From Daphnia carinata (lineage: Eukaryota; Arthropoda; Branchiopoda; Diplostraca; Daphniidae), in the NCBI RefSeq assembly GCF_022539665.2, contig NC_081337.1:5494679-5558678 (forward strand): a stretch of 64,000 nt of DNA, in the 5' to 3' direction. Shown piece after piece: positions 6,993 through 20,977 of the stretch. Within the stretch, counting starts at the first letter, position 1. Every line of letters starts with the position of its first letter. The notes beneath the pieces were generated by a model, which saw nothing but the letters and a program-made list of their open reading frames with translations, searched no databases and was not told the DNA's origin. The position numbers and the translations under genes are program-made.

Positions 6993-9900
6993 AAAAACAA
7001 AAAATAAAGCAATTCATGCTGCTCGCTGAAAGCAGGGCAAAATCTATTGCACTGCGGCCCTCTAGTGACAAATTGGCGGTTATACATTTTGACCGTCAGG
7101 CAACGGCATCTCGTGAAGCATGTTGAACTTTTTTACTTGTTTTCGTTAGAAAAGTTATCATCTGGCGGTTAGATGGCGGTAAAAGAATGGTTATTGCAAT
7201 CGTCACTAGATGTCATAAGTGAACCACAAAAGACAAATTTTTAAAAGAAGTAAAGCGACGACGATGATAATACTATAACAATAATTATAAAAATAAATGA
7301 TAATGGTAGCATAAAAAACATGGAGGCGAAAAAACATTATTTATCCTGTTTATTTGTTTCGTGTACAGTAAAAAGGCGCCCAAAAGAGGCAGGCTACAAC
7401 CTAACACTTGGGAAGAATAGGCCATGACCGCCAGATAGCTTTTTCGGGACTGTTGAAGTTATAGTTAACAAGAAAATAGAGACACATATAAAATAAAATA
7501 CCTCTAGGAAAAGGAAAAACATTTTGAATAGGTGATCGAATCCCGTGCCGAGGTAAAGAAAGGCTATTTCCCAGAATTGCCATCAGCATTCAAGATATTC
7601 TTGTTCGGCTGCTGGCAACTTGTGCTCGTCGACGGCTTGTAATTAGCTCTTATCATCTAACAATGACGTTTTTCTGGAAACATTATACATACCCATGTGT
7701 ACAAGTGTTGTCTGGTCTCAACTTAGCACGTCTGGGCTTTTGCCCTGTGCTATTGTCGAGCTGTTGAAAGGTCTATTAGCTTCTACTATATTTTTTTAAT
7801 TTAGAAGAGAAGGGACATTCAGCAACAAAACTCAAAAGCGGGAGCGAGCCCAACACAGACGATACCTGAGCATATGCCAGTAATAATCAACTTTACCGAG
7901 ACTACGCCCATTCGTACCTACTGAAACGGCTCAAGTACGTCGCGTGCTGGACAAACAAGCTGAAGGATTCACCTTTTAACGGCACGAAGCAAATGAGCAA
8001 ACACTCTACAAGAGTCACGAATAACAAGAATTCAATCAAGTTCCTTAGGCTTGATGTGGAAAGCAAACGAAAAAGAAAATCATCAAGAAAGACACAGCAT
8101 ACCTGCGCTCAGCCGACAAATAGCAAAACAAAATAGGTCCAGATATAACAAATACGAGGCTTAATTTAAACACGTAAAGAAAACCATTAGCGATCGATGT
8201 ATCGAAAGGATTTGCGGAATCATTTTCGTTGTTTATTTCTTAAAATACGGACACCGCAGCTCGGTATGTTTTTAAAAAATGTCAGAACTTAGAGGCTCTT
8301 CTATTGAAATTTTTGAGACTTCTGGATTTTAAAAGAAAGGAATGAACACAATTTTTTTAAATTTAAAAATTGAGTTTCATTTGAATGCCTTTTTTTTTTT
8401 TTAGATGGATAAAGTGTGAAACCACGGCGCAAGTTAAGGCCTTCTAGTCCACGGTTCTTCCCTTCTTTTGCTTCTGAGTTTTATGGCGCGGAAGAAGAAA
8501 TAGACACAGATGCTACAAACAAATAAAGCATTAGTTACACATACACACGTCTGTGCGTGTAAAATATAGGACGAACGCCAGCGAGTTGAAGAGTTTACAG
8601 CCGGTCGAGTCAGGAAAAAAGAGAGAGATCACGTCGTCTACCGTGATATCATTCTCTTTTCTTTTCACCTCTCTTTTACACTCACGTCTGACGAATAAAA
8701 CGACATGCTACGCCAATGCCCAGCAGCCACCATAGTCACCGTCCAGTTATCGTTTTCGAGTCGTCATAAAAACAGCAAAAAGGTAAAGAAAAAAAAAAAA
8801 AAAAGAGTTAATGGCCGTGAGGGGACAGAACAGACGAACAATTATCAAATGCCCACACAAGTGTGTGAGTGTTTGACAGTTTAGCTCCGAATTATAACGC
8901 AATACAGGTGCGTTATTCTTGTTGGCTATTCTCAACTCCCCTAGTGCTTTATGTGCGTCTATACGAATCTAATCTGGGCAGTACTATAGGTGCAGGCTCT
9001 AACGCCTTGTATTGACGTTGACCATTCCAGCGTCGTCGTGTATTAAAAAAAAAAACCATAAGAATATAGGGAAAGATGGCCAAAGGTAAACGGACGAATT
9101 ATCTCGGCGCTTTTAGATTTTAGGACAGGTGGAATGGCTTAAGGTTTAATGTAAATAAACCCAAGATTATGGATCATTAGAGAGGTCCACTGTTAGGCCT
9201 TCGTCTGCAGATATTCCAATCAAGTAAAGAATTAGCTCAAAAAAAAAAAAAAAATAAGACGTGATGGTGTAGAGGGGGCTCGTAAAAACGATGCTAATCT
9301 AGACATTCTTTTCTTTCAAGAAACGAGGAATGAAGGAAAAGTAAGAAATTTCGGTATGGACAACAAAAAAAAAACAAAATGAATAGAAGAAGACAAGAAA
9401 AATTAAGTAAATAAAACACCAGGTGGGACACATATTTAGAAGATTAGTCGGCCGGGCGGTGTAGTAAAAAGTCGGCGGCGGAGGAGGAGGAGGAGGAGGA
9501 CTCGTAGGATAGAAGAAGGGCGTCTCACCTCCGCGCCATCCACACGCTCCTCCCGCTGCCCGCATTGTTCTTAATGAGTTTGCTTTGGCCACCGATGTCT
9601 AACTCTTATACTGCTCGTACTAATAATAATAACAGTGTAACTCATCTCCGGCTGTGTAGACCATACGAAGTAGGGAAATAAATGCCTATCCTCTTATCTA
9701 CGCATGTGTGTCTATGACCGACGTGTCCCTCGATCTTTCACACTTTATTCCTTTTTCTTTTTTGAAACGTATCTTTCTTTTTTTCTTTTTTTTTTTTTTT
9801 TTTTCTTATTTAGATAAATAAAATCGCCTGTGGGCGCGGCGGCAGCTAGCCACGGTGATGTGAGATGATGATGAACTCGCAACAGCATCAAGGAGATGAT

Positions 9901-10589
9901 TACCTTCACTGTATATGTAGATGTGTAAATGCGTGTGTGTGCTGGGCGCTCGCCGAAGACCGCGCGCCATGTGTGATAATGTCTTCATTACCGGGGAATC
10001 ATCAACGACGCCGTGTTAATGAAATATATCAAGACAAAAGTCGTAAACATGTCCAACATCAGGCCACATATCGTCGGCTGTATTCTTTTTTTTTTTTTTG
10101 TTTTTTGTTTCTTCTGTTCTTTCGCTGAGAGAAAAGAAAAGATAATATTTAAAAACAGAAAAAGGAGAGCGAGGGGGGGATGGGGAATAAACAAGAGACC
10201 CGTCGTTCTTAAATTACTTAGCTTTTGTCCAGCACAAAGAGAGATTTTCAACTGTTGATGTGGCAACATCAATCAAAAGTCAGCTTAAAGTCAACTCAAA
10301 TATTAGCAACCCCCCAATTCTATACCGCGTCCTTGCGTAATTTCGTGTTTGCTTCAGGCACTCATTTAAACATAGCAAAACGCGTTTAGGCAAAAGGACT
10401 TGTAGAAAAGTTAATTGTTCGTGAAACAACAAAAATATTCGTCGTATTCAAAATAAAATACTTGGAGTGTATGCAAACTCGATTACCGCGCTTGATCATC
10501 TCCGACATCGCGGACTATCACCGCTCGTCCGTCCATAACAATCATTACAATAATGACGCATTGTGAAGCTTTGACGTTGATGAGACACA

Positions 10590-10622
<33 letters not shown>

Positions 10623-12300
10623 TAGTTTCCAGGTAAAAACAGACTAAAAGTCCGACCTTATACGAAAATATTTCCTTTATACTTTGTAATGATGCACCTA
10701 AGCACCAGTTGCTGTGATAGGTCATCCCATCATGGATTGTGTTCGAGGTGTCGAGTAAAAAATCACAACAAAAAGAAAATATGAAAAAGTCCCCCCCCCC
10801 CCCCAAAAAAAAAAAAAAAAAAAAAAAAAATGATGTGTCCGCTATGAAATAAATCCTGTTTAGATACGAGGAGGGAATGCAATAATGCAGCAGAAAATTG
10901 GTGCTTGCTGCCGTTTTGGATGGCATATAAGAACGACACACTCTCTCTCCTTTTCTCCATTCTTGTGTGCATGTATAGATGGATGAACAAAAGAGAACCC
11001 CGCTGGATGTGTATATCCATCTCCCTCTCTTTCCCATTCTACTTGGCTCTTTCTGTCTATGTGTCGGAGGACTCGTCTCTCCAACGGGGGGCGCAGCTGA
11101 TGATAAAAGGGCTCGGCGCGATGAGAAAGTCAAGTATGACTCGACTGGAAATTTTTTTTTTTTTTTTGATGTTGAAGAAAATAAAATAAAAAAAGAAATG
11201 TGTTTCATTCCGCCTCCTACCTTATTCTGTCCATCGTTGAACTCCGCCCCCGTTGGTTGCTTCCATTACACGGCACACTACACACATCGCCAGTTGAAAA
11301 AAAAAAAGAGGTGTAGGTACACACACACACAGACACACAGACACACAGAATGAGAATAAAAAGAAAAAGGAGAAGAGAAATCCTATTGAAGCCAATTGTG
11401 TTTCAAACTGTGGGCTCTCTTTTGACTATGAGACCTGTGTAATGGTAGTGGTGACTATCCAACCTCCTCCATCCGCACGACGAGGAAGGGAATAGAATTT
11501 TTTCGCCGCTTGATGCGATGGTTAGCGGCTTGTCGCCTCTAGCCCCATCAACGCCCCCCCTTTTTTTTTTTCTTTTGCCCTACTCTTTTTATTACTTTTT
11601 TTTCTTCATGTCGCCTTCGTATATTGACAGGTGAAACGGCGTTTCTTTCTTTTTCTCACTCTTCCCTAACTAAGTACATTCGGCATTCTTTTTCAAATTC
11701 AAAGCGGCTTTCGTAAGCGTCTCTGAACTAATCGAAATCATCTCGATTCTAACGATATGATACATGTAAAAAAAAAAGGATGAGCGTTGCATCATTATGC
11801 ATATCGGATCGGCCTGTGTAGGCAGACTCACACACAGCCCTTGCCTTCCCCTTATTGCGTGATAAGGTCTTGAAAATTCTATTAGATCTAATCAAAAGTG
11901 TGAATACGAAATGAAATAAGGGAATGTCGTACATGATGTGTAAAAGCTACACCACTTGCACGGACAGCAATCCGCTCTATTTTCACACACACCTTTTGAA
12001 AACGGACCGCCCGATGTTAGTTTCTCATTTGAACGAAAAGAGGTTTCAAACTACAACGCACGTACTGTACTTGAGCGAGAAACCTCTCTCAAAAAAAAAA
12101 AAAAGACTATTCCTCATTCTCTGTGTCAACATGGCGGCCACAACAATACGATGGGCTGTATAAGAAAAAAATCGGGTGCCGACCAGAAGCGCACAAGTCC
12201 GGCAGTGGGCGGACGGTATCTCTTGGCGACACGTTAAATATACACTGTAAGGAGCAGCTTAACAATCACCATACCTATATAACACACTTCAACAAAGTAC
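6993..12300. other. gene-poor region with homopolymers
   Basis: No convincing gene. Open frames here are Lys-, Phe- or Pro-rich translations of poly-A/T tracts or of a GGA repeat (about 9480-9500). A 28-bp A run lies at 10593-10620, and C14 followed by A26 at 10791-10830. A CA-rich microsatellite lies near 11320-11348. It may hold upstream regulatory DNA of eyg, but no site can be named. Confidence 0.5.
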
Positions 12301-12309
12301 ATGTAAAAG

Positions 12310-12340
<31 letters not shown>

Positions 12341-15300
12341 ATTTGAGGGGTTGATGGGTCATGCTGACCGCGACCGCAACAAATCCATGGCGTATATAGC
12401 GAGGCGGACCGAGCTGAATTGTTGATGATGATGGCTCTACGGCTTGCTAGGTACGGTTGTATCTCATTGTCTATTGTTAACACGGCACAAATTCTTTTAA
12501 AGAGCGTACACAGACAAAATAACATCCTCAGATTACTCTGTTTTCGGTACGGGCCTTTTTTCTTTTTATTTTATTTTCCAGATTTCTATTGTCGTCGACG
12601 AGGTGCATTATCGTTGCAGGCAGTCTTTCACAGCAGCTATTTGTAAGGCGAAGAGAAAAAAACTCGTGTCATCGAATACATCAAGCCGAGTCCGCGTTAA
12701 CCTTCTGGGGAATGAAAATAAAAGAAATTGGAAGAAGGAAAGAGAGAGAGAGAGAGAGAGAGGGAAGAAGGAGGTGGATATTCGTATGTATAAGAAGAAG
12801 ATGGACTGCCATGATTATATCCGCTGGGCCTTTATAGCCGAGATAAGAAAAGTCAGCGTTAGAAGCAATCGAGCTCTATTAGGATATATATGTATAGGTA
12901 AAGGTATAATACATACTCCTTAAGGTCTTAAGGAGACGGGAAAAAAAAAAAAAAGGTTTGGGGGTACACGCGGGGAACGGTTGAAAGAAAAAAAAAAAAA
13001 AAGAAAGATGTTATACTGGCTGATAAGCATCGACTGAATTAGCATTGGAGAGACTCAGCCGGCCAGCCATCTTGATTTCGCACTCGAGAAAAAAGAACGA
13101 AAACCCGAGATGAAAGAAATAGTTTTTTTGTACAACGCTTGAACGCGTGCGTATCGGTAAATATGAAAATGATAATGACAAGATAAGAGCGAAAGAAAAG
13201 GCTCTTTAGTATAGCCATCAAAGCGTTCACCGATCTTTTGATTTTCGTCCCTCTCATTATTTCGCTTCCATTTATGATTAGACCTTTCTTTTTTTTTCTT
13301 CTCTTTTTCTTCCCCATAAATTAAAAGAAAAAGAAAGAACTTTGAAATTGAATCAAATATTTCATAACGCGCACGGTGTGTACAATGAGATACAGGACGT
13401 GCTTGGGTCGGTGACTTGCCGTTGCTTCTGTACTCAACCCGTTCAAGTGGCATGGTAGATATAGAGGAACGCGGGTTTTGAAAAAAGGAAGCGCACAGCT
13501 GACACCCTCCCACCCTCCCACTGCTAACCGTCCGGCGTGATGATGGATGTGCGGAATGGAACCGAGAGAGAGAAGAGAAGCAGTTAGATATATTGTAAAG
13601 AGTAATAGAAAGAAAGGGCGACATTAGAAATTTTCACGGTCTTCCAACTTCTCTCCGTCCACAGATTTCCACACAACACCACACGTGAAATGTATATATG
13701 CATCAAATAAAAATAAATAAAGAAGCGAGAAAGAGCTGTACGTGTCTCTTATATACAAATATAACAAGTAGTTTTTTTTTTTCTTTAGAGCGAGAGAGAG
13801 TATGAGCATCCGCAATGTCTGCACTATCGTGTCCCTGGGTTCTCTCTCTCTCTCTCTCCGTGTGTGTGTGTGTACGTATACACATTTATTTATATATAGC
13901 TGCAACAGATGCTGTTGACTCTCTCATTGAATCAAAACATCGAGTCAGTATAAAAATGCCGCGTGTTCGTAGCTGGGATGTGGTCGTCTGATGAGAAAGC
14001 TTAATGCCCCGGAAAAAAAGAAATAAGAAACATGAAAGAAGATGCCCCTGAGAAAGCGACGTCAAAAGCGCATTCATCATCTTTTCTTTTTTTTTTTTTT
14101 AAATATCCATTTTAATGAATTTATTCCGTCATTTGGACATCATCTACGTGCGGTTATAATCGCTCTTTCATTAAGTTAAAAGAAAATATCAAAATTCCCT
14201 ACAACGTATGCAGCAAAGTTATTCAACTGATTTTGTACGGAAATAATTTTCCAACAATTATTTATTTCTAACGTAACGAAGGTTGAGTAGGAAACCCCAT
14301 TTATTTTCGTTTAGCGTACACAGCAAACGTTTCCACGTGTCGCGCAAGAGCTTGGTACAGAACTTCCTTCCTTTTGTTGTTTTGAAAATAAAATAAGACA
14401 AAGGCGGCCAAGAGTCGACGACTCTTTGGCATCGCGTGATGCAACGCGACAGGCATATCAGGTCTCACAGTTAGTAAAGTTTGTGTTAAAAAACGGAAGA
14501 GTATATAGATACAGTGACAACTGCAGCCGCAGCAAATAATGTTTCCACGAAGACGACACAAAGCAACGAGGTTTTTGAATCGCCCGCCCTTGTCTAGCTG
14601 CTGATGGGATCACTCTACTTCCGTCTTTTTATTCTTTTTTACAAGCCGGTTGTTATTTATTTTCTCTTCGTTTTTTTTTTTTTTCGATGTATTATCTATC
14701 TGACAGTATAAAGCAACAATAACATTTTCTTTTTTTTTTTTAAATAGAAGATAAACGCCAAAGTCTTTTGATTCGCCATGACAGTTAACGAACACCTAAG
14801 CATTTCAAAAAGCAACGCCTGTCGCGTTTTTTTTGTTTTTTTTCCGGCTTCTTGTGTACGTTCTAAAAACGAAGAAAAAAATGGCCGATCACATTTTTGT
14901 GTGTTAGAAGAAAAAAAAAAAGGGGGGGGGGGAAATGATTACCTAAATGCCGACACTGATTCTTGATAATCAGCTATGCAAGATTTATAAGAAAAGCCGT
15001 GCGTGACGTATACTGCGACAACATTAGAAAGGTACAATTGGGCGTGTAAAATGTTTGGGCTTCTTTCAAATTGAAATTGTTCAGGGAATGATGACGCAAC
15101 TCCCAATTCCTTCCTTTTTTTTCTTCAGTTTCTTGTTTGCTATGCGTTCCTACCCCCCAATCCTTCCTAAATAGGTTGTGGTGTATATATATAATTGGAC
15201 AGGAAGGGAGGTGCAAATACGAGGGCATAGACACCATCATGGCGGCGCTTCTAAACCATTCTATGCATTTCTCACATAATGAGCGGAAGTGCCGCTGTTG

Positions 15301-18300
15301 TTGTGTGCAGATAAAATAAGCCTCGTCGTACTGGTGGCCTATGATTGTTAACGTTTACCATTTGCCATTCAATTCGTCACCGCCTTTCTGTGTCTGTCTC
15401 CCTTTATTCCCATCGCATGTTGGTTCTTTTTTTTTTTTTTTTTGACAATAGAAACAACATTCGTCTGTGTAATGTGTAGACAGCCTCGCTAGTACGTGCG
15501 TTCGGCCACCATTGGCTGACGCTGATTCAACGCTGAACGCAGGACAGCCAATGGCAGTCGAGCGGGACGCCGTCGCGACGCCCGCCCTCTTTTTTTTTTT
15601 TTTTTCTTTCTTTTTAACATCGGCCAAGCGGATCGAAGCGAACACCAAACGCCATTCCACGCTTATCACTACGATCCGGCATCCAATCCATAAAAGCAGT
15701 TCTTAAATACATTGGCTATGGCCGTTTCCTTCTTTTTCTTTGTAATAATAACTCTCGCAAAAGGTTATGGCAAATGTTACAAACAGATTTAAATGATTTG
15801 TCCTTACGTATTTTTTTTTTTTGTTGCTTTTCTTTTTTACAGTTTAACTTCCTACATTACATGACTTGTCTTTAGCGACGATCAGCCACGTCAAATGCGA
15901 AAAAAACGGAGCAAAAATTTGTGATCGTTTTCGAGTTCATGGTGAGGAACGCAGTTATAACCTTCGTTCCGCCTGGTACCTTTTTTCTTTTCTTTTGGCA
16001 TTCATACAATCAGTTGAGCTCATCAGATAACGAGACTTCAACGAGCGGTCGCAATAAATTGTGCTTTCACTCTTTGAATCTTCTTTCTTTTTATCTGTTC
16101 CTCCGCATGGGAAAGACTTAGAGAAAGGCCCAAAGAGAAAGATAAAGCCATCAGAGGTATAGGAACAGCATCACTTGTCACCGTAAAAATCGGCCGAAAA
16201 TGCACAGTTTTGTCCTCCATCCTTGTAACCGGCCCCCCCCCCCCCGGGCCGAAAATAAAATTAAAAATCCGATAGAATTCTTCACAAAAGAACACACACA
16301 CACACACACACACAGGGAAGGCCCGAAAATAAAAATCTTCAGCGACCGGTTTTTAACATCCTCGGTTATAATTTCCAATCTTACCCCGCTCCTCTCACAT
16401 CGTACATAAATATAATGTCTTAACAGTTTTCTGTCTCCAATGCAAAACCCCTTTTGTTTTCTATTAAATTCTCTTTTTTTTCTTCTTTTTTTTAAATTTT
16501 ATTTTGAAAATAATTTTCCTCCGGTTATTTGTTTCATCCCCTTTCCGAACGCGGACGCGGAAAACCCATTTGACCGAAAGCCGTCCAGCGCGAAAGAGAG
16601 ACATCACCATCTCTTTCTAATCTCTATCTCTCTCTTCTCTCTTTCTCTCTCTATTGGTATATTATAATTCCGAGCTGCTGCAGTTGTAACCGATGAGCTC
16701 GATAAACTCCTCCGGTCGTTAACAGTTTGTGTGTTTGTTTTTTTTTTTTCTTTTCCCCTTCTTGCTGGCTGGATGAAGACGTCAGACCCGTCTTCGCCCT
16801 ACTCCTTCAGTAGATGGGATATTGAAAAAAGGGGGAAAAACTAAAAAAAAAAAAAAAAAAAAAAAAAGTAGTCGAAGATAAAGAAAGATAAAGTCTGACG
16901 ACAACTTTTTTTTTTTTGTTGGTAGTGCTTGTGTGTCTATACAGCCTAAACATATTAAGCGGGCAGGAGGCTGGAAAAGGAGGGGTTATATTGGTCCTTT
17001 TTTTTTTTTTTTTTGGACTGGAACAAAAAAAAAAAAAAAAAAAGGGGGATAGAAAGAGCAGTCGAACGCGCGCACCTATAAGCACCTGAGATGGTTAAGT
17101 ATCGTAAGACCTAATCTTTTTCCCTCTGTCTATTTTTTGTGTGTGTGTGTGTTTAGAAAAAAGGAGTCGCAGTATAGAGCCGCTCACTGGCGCGAGGAAT
17201 GTTTTATGGGCTTTCAGTCGTCGCGGCGCGATGCAACTGGGCAAGCAGCGCGGAATCAGTAAGAGTTTTTTTTTTTTTTTACCTCTAAAAAAAAAAAAAA
17301 ATAAAATAAAAGGAGAGAGAAAAGAAAAAAGAGCTGGTGAATTACGACTTAGAAGCTTCTGGCTTTGCCATGTAGCCATCACGATATATACAGGGCTCTG
17401 ATGGAATCGTCAAGCTTCTTATCTTTTTCTCTCTTCTCTCTTTAACTCGCTTTTTGGCATTTTTTTTTTTTTTTTAGCTCCATATCCTTTATTTCCTTCT
17501 TGTGTCTGCTTTTTCTGGTTGAGTCGTATTTACGGTGCGCGTGTGTCTATCTGTGTAATGGTCGAGCGCTCAGTCGAGTCGATCTTGATCATCCGTGAGA
17601 CTGCAGAGAGGGTGGTCATTAGCTCCTGACTTAATTTATGGCTAAAATTTTCCAACACACAAAATGGCTCCATTTATCCCCTCAATTTTTTTTTTTTTCG
17701 TTTCGCGTAATGGATTTGTTGCCTAATCACAAACAGACAATCTTTGTTTCTTTTTTTTTTTTTTTTTAAAGCATATACTTAGCAGTTTTAGGAAGGAGTT
17801 CAAAAAGAGTGATGACTCAATCCTTCACACACAATTTGAGCAATCATTTTCGGTTGAAATGAATCGCGGTGAGGAAGAATTGATGGGTTAAATTAGACTT
17901 TCCTAAACGTTTTCAGAGGGGGACTTGACAAAGCCGACTGTTGTGTAAATTGGAGTAAGCTACGACCAACCGCATACGGACACGCAACAGGCATGGAACA
18001 GGTGAAAAAAAGAAGAAGAACTCAGGTAGATCTTTCATTTCAATGGCTTCGAGGCACACGAAGGGCACACATTTTTTTTTTTTTGTGTGTGAAGCCGTTA
18101 GTATTATATGACCTGTATAAGCAATATAACTTGTAATAGAGTCGGTATATATATATATATTTTTTTTTCATAAATCAGTCAGCAAGTCAAGTCAGTTGTA
18201 AGACGTTTTTTTCTTGTTCTTTCGCTTTCCACTGATGGACCGTCAATTGTTTGAGGCAGCAGCACTTCTTTTCTTTCTTACGGAGACACAAGTCGAGCGC

Positions 18301-20550
18301 AGCTGCTGGTCCTTTTGTTCCAGCAAACGGATAACCGAGCTCTTTTTTTTTTTTTCTTCTCTCCCAAAAAAAAAAAAATAAAATAAAATAATGAAGTCGA
18401 CCGATGCAACCGCTGGCGATGGTCATCTTTATGATCTATCAGCCGAAAAGAAAAAAAAAAAAACGACAAGACGGACCGTTTCTCCAGCAAAGCAGATGTA
18501 TGGGAACGAGCTGGACGAAAAGAAAGAAGATAAAACAAAACACTATAGCCATTTTTTTTTTTTGTGTGTGTGTTTCCACAGTTGCATGCGAGAGTATCAT
18601 CACCTGCGAATATGAAGAAAGCTAGTGCACATCAGCAGGCGTATGGGGCATATGTATACGGAGACCGGTTCTTGGAGATGCTCTCCATTCATCCGTTTTT
18701 TTATTTGTCCATCACACACGTTTTGAGAAAAAGATGAACCTGTGACGTCAGCGACACACAGCTGCCTTGTAAACGTCAATTTTTTTTTTGTTCCTTTTGA
18801 AGGGGGGGCGGGGAACATTCACCTGCGCTTCTTCGTTTCTAACTGGCCATCAAAACGGTGAAAAACAACACGCGACACAGCTTTCTTCCCTTCTATCACA
18901 TAATCATATTCCTAAAAAAAACAAAAAAAAATAATAAGAGATTGTTTTTTTATCTCTCGCTTTTCTATCTCGATGAAAGGAAACAGGCTATACGCGCGCA
19001 AGACGGCGGACGTATATACGGTTAATAAGTAAAGAGAACAAGAAACAAGAAATCACCTGGTGATTGCCAGCCTCGATGCGACAGCAGATGTTACGTTGAA
19101 AAAAAAAAAAAATGCGCATAATAGGTTTAAAAGAATCGGACTGGTGTTTGTCTCGCTTTTAACTATGCCTACATAACGCGATATATTTCATCATAGAAAC
19201 ATGTTTCTTTGTTTTCTTTTTTTTTTAAGATATGCAAATAAAAAAAAAATAGTAGAACCAAAATGAAAAAAAAAAAAAAAAAAGATCAGCTGGGTGACCT
19301 GGCGTGTGCTGCTCGCCTGCTGATCACGCGTGATGTGCTGTCCACAGCTGTCGGCGTCACCTGGTGTGTCACTTTCGTTCGAAGCGAATCCTTTTGAACA
19401 AAACAAAACACAAAATGGCGCATTGGGTCCCCCTTGCCCCTTTCAAAATCCCATGCCCCGTTTCTCTTGTTAACCCAATTTTCATGTCAGGGCACCGATT
19501 TGCGGTTCGCCAATTGGGTTTGAGTCATCTCCTTGTTTTTCCTATCGTTTAGGTCTGATTACAGGTCGCTTTTCAACTCTTTGCCTCAGGTAAAAACAAA
19601 AAAATTGGAGGGGCTGGGAAAGCGTGTTCATTTCATTTGTCAGTTTCAACGTCGAAATCCGTGTTGGCTTGTTTGTGGTATTACGAGCCTGCTAAATGCG
19701 GATGATGATGGATGATCCCTCCGTCTTTTGTGTGCGTGTGTGCGAGCAGCAGGTGGAAATGACGATAGGCAAAGAGGTGGGAAGAGATGAGGCACGGAGG
19801 CGGGGTTTGCTGAGTCGAAAATGAAAAGGTAAGCCAAAAAAAAAAAAAAAAAAGGGGGCGGAGTTGTGGGTCCGGGAGGGGGACACTGACACCAACCGAA
19901 AAAAAAAACAAAGCAAAAAAATTTTTGTTTTGTTTTATTCTATCGTGTTATTTCTCAGCTATCATCAAGAAAGACTAAACATTTATTTTTTAATGCATTT
20001 AAAAAAATAAAACAAAATCAACAGAACTCGTCAAACATTTGAATGAAAGAATTAACGCGAGCGAATTTGCACCCCGCCCTGCCAAAATAAGTTTGGGGGT
20101 GGGGGGGGGGGGGTGGAAGAAATTTGATGGAAATCATCTAGATGAAGCGAGAGTCAAACTGCTGTCGAAATGTTATAGACGATAGGTAAGCACGACATTC
20201 ACGCAAGTTCAAGAAAGGGAGGAGGGGGAGGCAGTTCTTGTTTGGTTCCGACGGTTTTGTCCTGCCCATATAGCTATATAATCTCTCTTCTACAGGAACT
20301 GATGCTCACCTGGTTTTTTACCTGCCTTCTTCTTCTTTAAAAAAAAAAAAAAAATACTCGGAGAAAAAAAAAAGAATAAAAACGAAAACCTACCTGTGTT
20401 TGACAATAAAAACGGGAGGAGTAAAGAAGGTGGTCGGTAAGGTGGGCTCTCTCTCTCTCTCTCTCTCCCGCTGGCTGGGCTTAGAGCGGTGTAGGTAGGT
20501 AGCGCGGCCGGGTCACACTCAAAAGAGGAGGCGAGTCGGGCGATCCGGCT
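12301..20550. other. gene-poor region upstream of eyg
   Basis: No frame resembles a protein. The region is dense in simple repeats: a long A run at 12311-12338, GA near 12739-12763, CT near 13841-13858, CA near 16293-16313, G13 near 20101-20113 and CT near 20449-20467, plus many runs of 10-20 A or T. Probable upstream regulatory territory of eyg (inference from position only). Confidence 0.5.
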
Positions 20551-20976
20551 CATACGTCCACTTGAGCTCGTAGCGTTCGCACCAAACCCGCCTTTGCTTC
20601 CTCATTTCTATTTTAATTCCACCGCGCATTTTTTGAATTTTGATTTTTGAAAATCGCAACGCAACGTCACTCCAATTATTTGTTCAACTCAGTGCCGATT
20701 TTTTCTAATTGGAAATTGAAAAAAATCAACGAGTTTCGATCATCAATCGATCTACAATAGCGACACACTGTTTGTTTGTTTAGTTTTTTTTTTTTCGTTT
20801 TTAATTTTGCAAGAGTGAATGGTTCAATTACTCGATACGAAGGTGGAAGGCTTCAATAGTTCGGTCAATCAACGCGAGTTGAAAGCTGGCCGTCAGCAAT
20901 CAACCGAGTCGGTTCGTTGCCTGTTGCGGCTTCCATCGCACCGGCCGCCGTCCATCCGATCAGCCATCCAAATATA
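20551..20976 (+). promoter_or_regulatory. probable promoter and 5' leader of eyg
   Basis: Region between the last simple repeats and the eyg start codon. An in-frame stop TAG at 20857-20859 precedes the first ATG at 20977, which supports that start. A TCAGT initiator-like motif lies at 20689-20693, without a clear TATA box or downstream element, so no transcription start is claimed. The leader holds a 52-codon upstream frame (separate entry). Confidence 0.4.
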
Positions 20977-20977
20977 A
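20819..20977 (+). CDS. upstream open reading frame in the eyg leader
   Basis: ATG at 20819-20821 (G at +4, T at -3) opens 52 sense codons and ends at TAA 20975-20977. The last A of this stop is the first base of the eyg ATG (TAATG). It is in a different frame from eyg. If the mRNA begins upstream of 20819, ribosomes would meet this frame first and would have to leak past it or reinitiate at eyg. The peptide (begins MVQLLDTKVEGF) matches nothing I recognise; the role suggested is regulatory. Confidence 0.45.
   Translation: MVQLLDTKVEGFNSSVNQRELKAGRQQSTESVRCLLRLPSHRPPSIRSAIQI

Noticed and set aside
7530-7545. B-box-like GATCGAATCCCG
   Set aside because: No A-box or D-arm at the right distance on either strand.
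9299-9592. Pro-rich 97-codon minus-strand frame
   Set aside because: The Pro run is the translation of a GGA repeat and the rest is low-complexity Phe.
10483-11208. 241-codon minus-strand open frame
   Set aside because: Made of poly-Phe, poly-Lys and Gly runs that translate A, T and C homopolymers; no domain or splice context.
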